Of a stretch of DNA of 6,887 nt, positions 6,614 through 6,887 are shown in pieces. The first letter of the stretch is position 1; each line of letters begins with the position of its first letter. Both the position numbers and the translations under genes were made by a program. The notes below the pieces were generated by a model that worked only from the letters and a program-made list of their open reading frames with translations, made no database searches and was not told the origin of the DNA. The stretch is from Lachnospiraceae bacterium (lineage in GTDB: Bacteria > Bacillota_A > Clostridia > Lachnospirales > Lachnospiraceae). The DNA lies in the NCBI GenBank assembly GCA_017620345.1, contig JAFZQP010000019.1, forward strand, positions 1 to 6,887. The letters are read 5' to 3'.

Positions 6614-6887
6614 GATCATACGGTTTTCATACTGTTCGTCTGAGATATCCCTGCAATCCGGATGGGATATCTCATCGAAAAGATCAAACGGGCTTCCCAT
6701 GTCCAGCTCTTTTCCTGTATTCATATCAAGAAGCGTCAGATCGACCGTGCTTCCGCAGCTGTGACTTGATTGTTTTGCAATATATCCTTTCACAAACAGT
6801 TCCTGCTTCTCAAGTTTTGGATAAAAATACGGTTTCATACGTATATCCTGATCCTCTATTCCCCAAAGGACAAAATGCTTAACAGCG
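6482..6887 (-). CDS. VanX-type D-alanyl-D-alanine dipeptidase (peptidase M15D), N-terminus outside window
   Basis: The reverse-strand frame ends at TAG 6482-6484 and stays open to the right edge. Codons ahead of the Met at 6838 read 'AVKHFVLWGIEDQDIR', which continues the VanX pattern, so that Met is internal and about 135 C-terminal residues are present of roughly 200. Numbering from that Met, zinc ligands are His26 and Asp33 in 'SSHSCGSTVDLTL' (S-x-H-x-x-G-x-x-x-D) and His94 in 'CEWWHF', where Glu91 is the catalytic base. 'ELDMGSPFDLFDE' and 'EPYTDTYFEFPV' are further family signatures. The conserved Arg of the D-G-Y-R-P segment would be off the edge. The enzyme cleaves D-Ala-D-Ala in the cytoplasm; outside vancomycin clusters, homologues serve in D-Ala recycling or wall turnover. 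No vanH, vanA or two-component genes are visible here. It converges on the truncated membrane gene, sharing 132 bases. Confidence 0.92.
   Translation of the reverse strand, partial: AVKHFVLWGIEDQDIRMKPYFYPKLEKQELFVKGYIAKQSSHSCGSTVDLTLLDMNTGKELDMGSPFDLFDEISHPDCRDISDEQYENRMILQQVMVRNGFCPIDCEWWHFTLRDEPYTDTYFEFPVSSEYLRK

Noticed and set aside
6836..6838. Met at 6838 (reverse strand) as the dipeptidase start
   Set aside because: Codons upstream to the window edge remain open and continue the VanX family pattern (A-V-x-H-F-V-x-W), so the Met is internal and the gene is cut by the edge.

Overview
The window looks like chromosome from an anaerobic Firmicute, most likely a Lachnospiraceae member of the Butyrivibrio/Roseburia type. 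This rests on moderate GC by eye, AGGAG-type ribosome binding sites, a lipobox lipoprotein, and large multi-membrane signalling proteins of the kind this family carries. The taxonomic call is inference from protein style, not from a marker gene.

Layout: (1) 2-541 (+) is the C-terminal end of a DUF4143-type AAA ATPase, cut by the left edge. (2) 586-6065 (+) is a tight three-gene cluster. It starts with a secreted HAD-type phosphatase lipoprotein (586-1692). Next is a large membrane receptor with an ECF S-component-like membrane domain, a Cache-like extracytoplasmic sensor, a HAMP-like linker and an intact HD-GYP domain (1702-3837). Last is a 7-TM protein with a degenerate, internally deleted HD-GYP-like domain followed by two tandem beta-rich modules in an exact 185-residue register (3852-6065). 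(3) 6065-6613 (+) starts on a GTG overlapping the previous stop by one base. It encodes a four-helix membrane region resembling the N-terminal half of long YdcF/DUF218 proteins, but the expected catalytic half is absent. (4) 6482-6887 (-) is the C-terminal part of a VanX-type D-Ala-D-Ala dipeptidase that runs off the right edge and converges on gene 3, overlapping it by 132 bases.

How they may work together: the HD-GYP receptor has every motif expected of a cyclic-di-GMP phosphodiesterase. Its immediate neighbour keeps the outline of the same fold but has lost the catalytic HD pair, the leading histidine and the whole GYP segment, so it is likely a non-catalytic partner or effector. The lipoprotein phosphatase sits outside the membrane and could generate a dephosphorylated ligand sensed by the receptor. 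The result is a candidate three-part system: outside enzyme, active HD-GYP receptor, and pseudo-HD-GYP 7-TM effector. No van regulatory or ligase genes are visible next to the dipeptidase. There are no RNA genes, CRISPR arrays or insertion sequences that I can support, and no gene-free stretch longer than about 45 bases.
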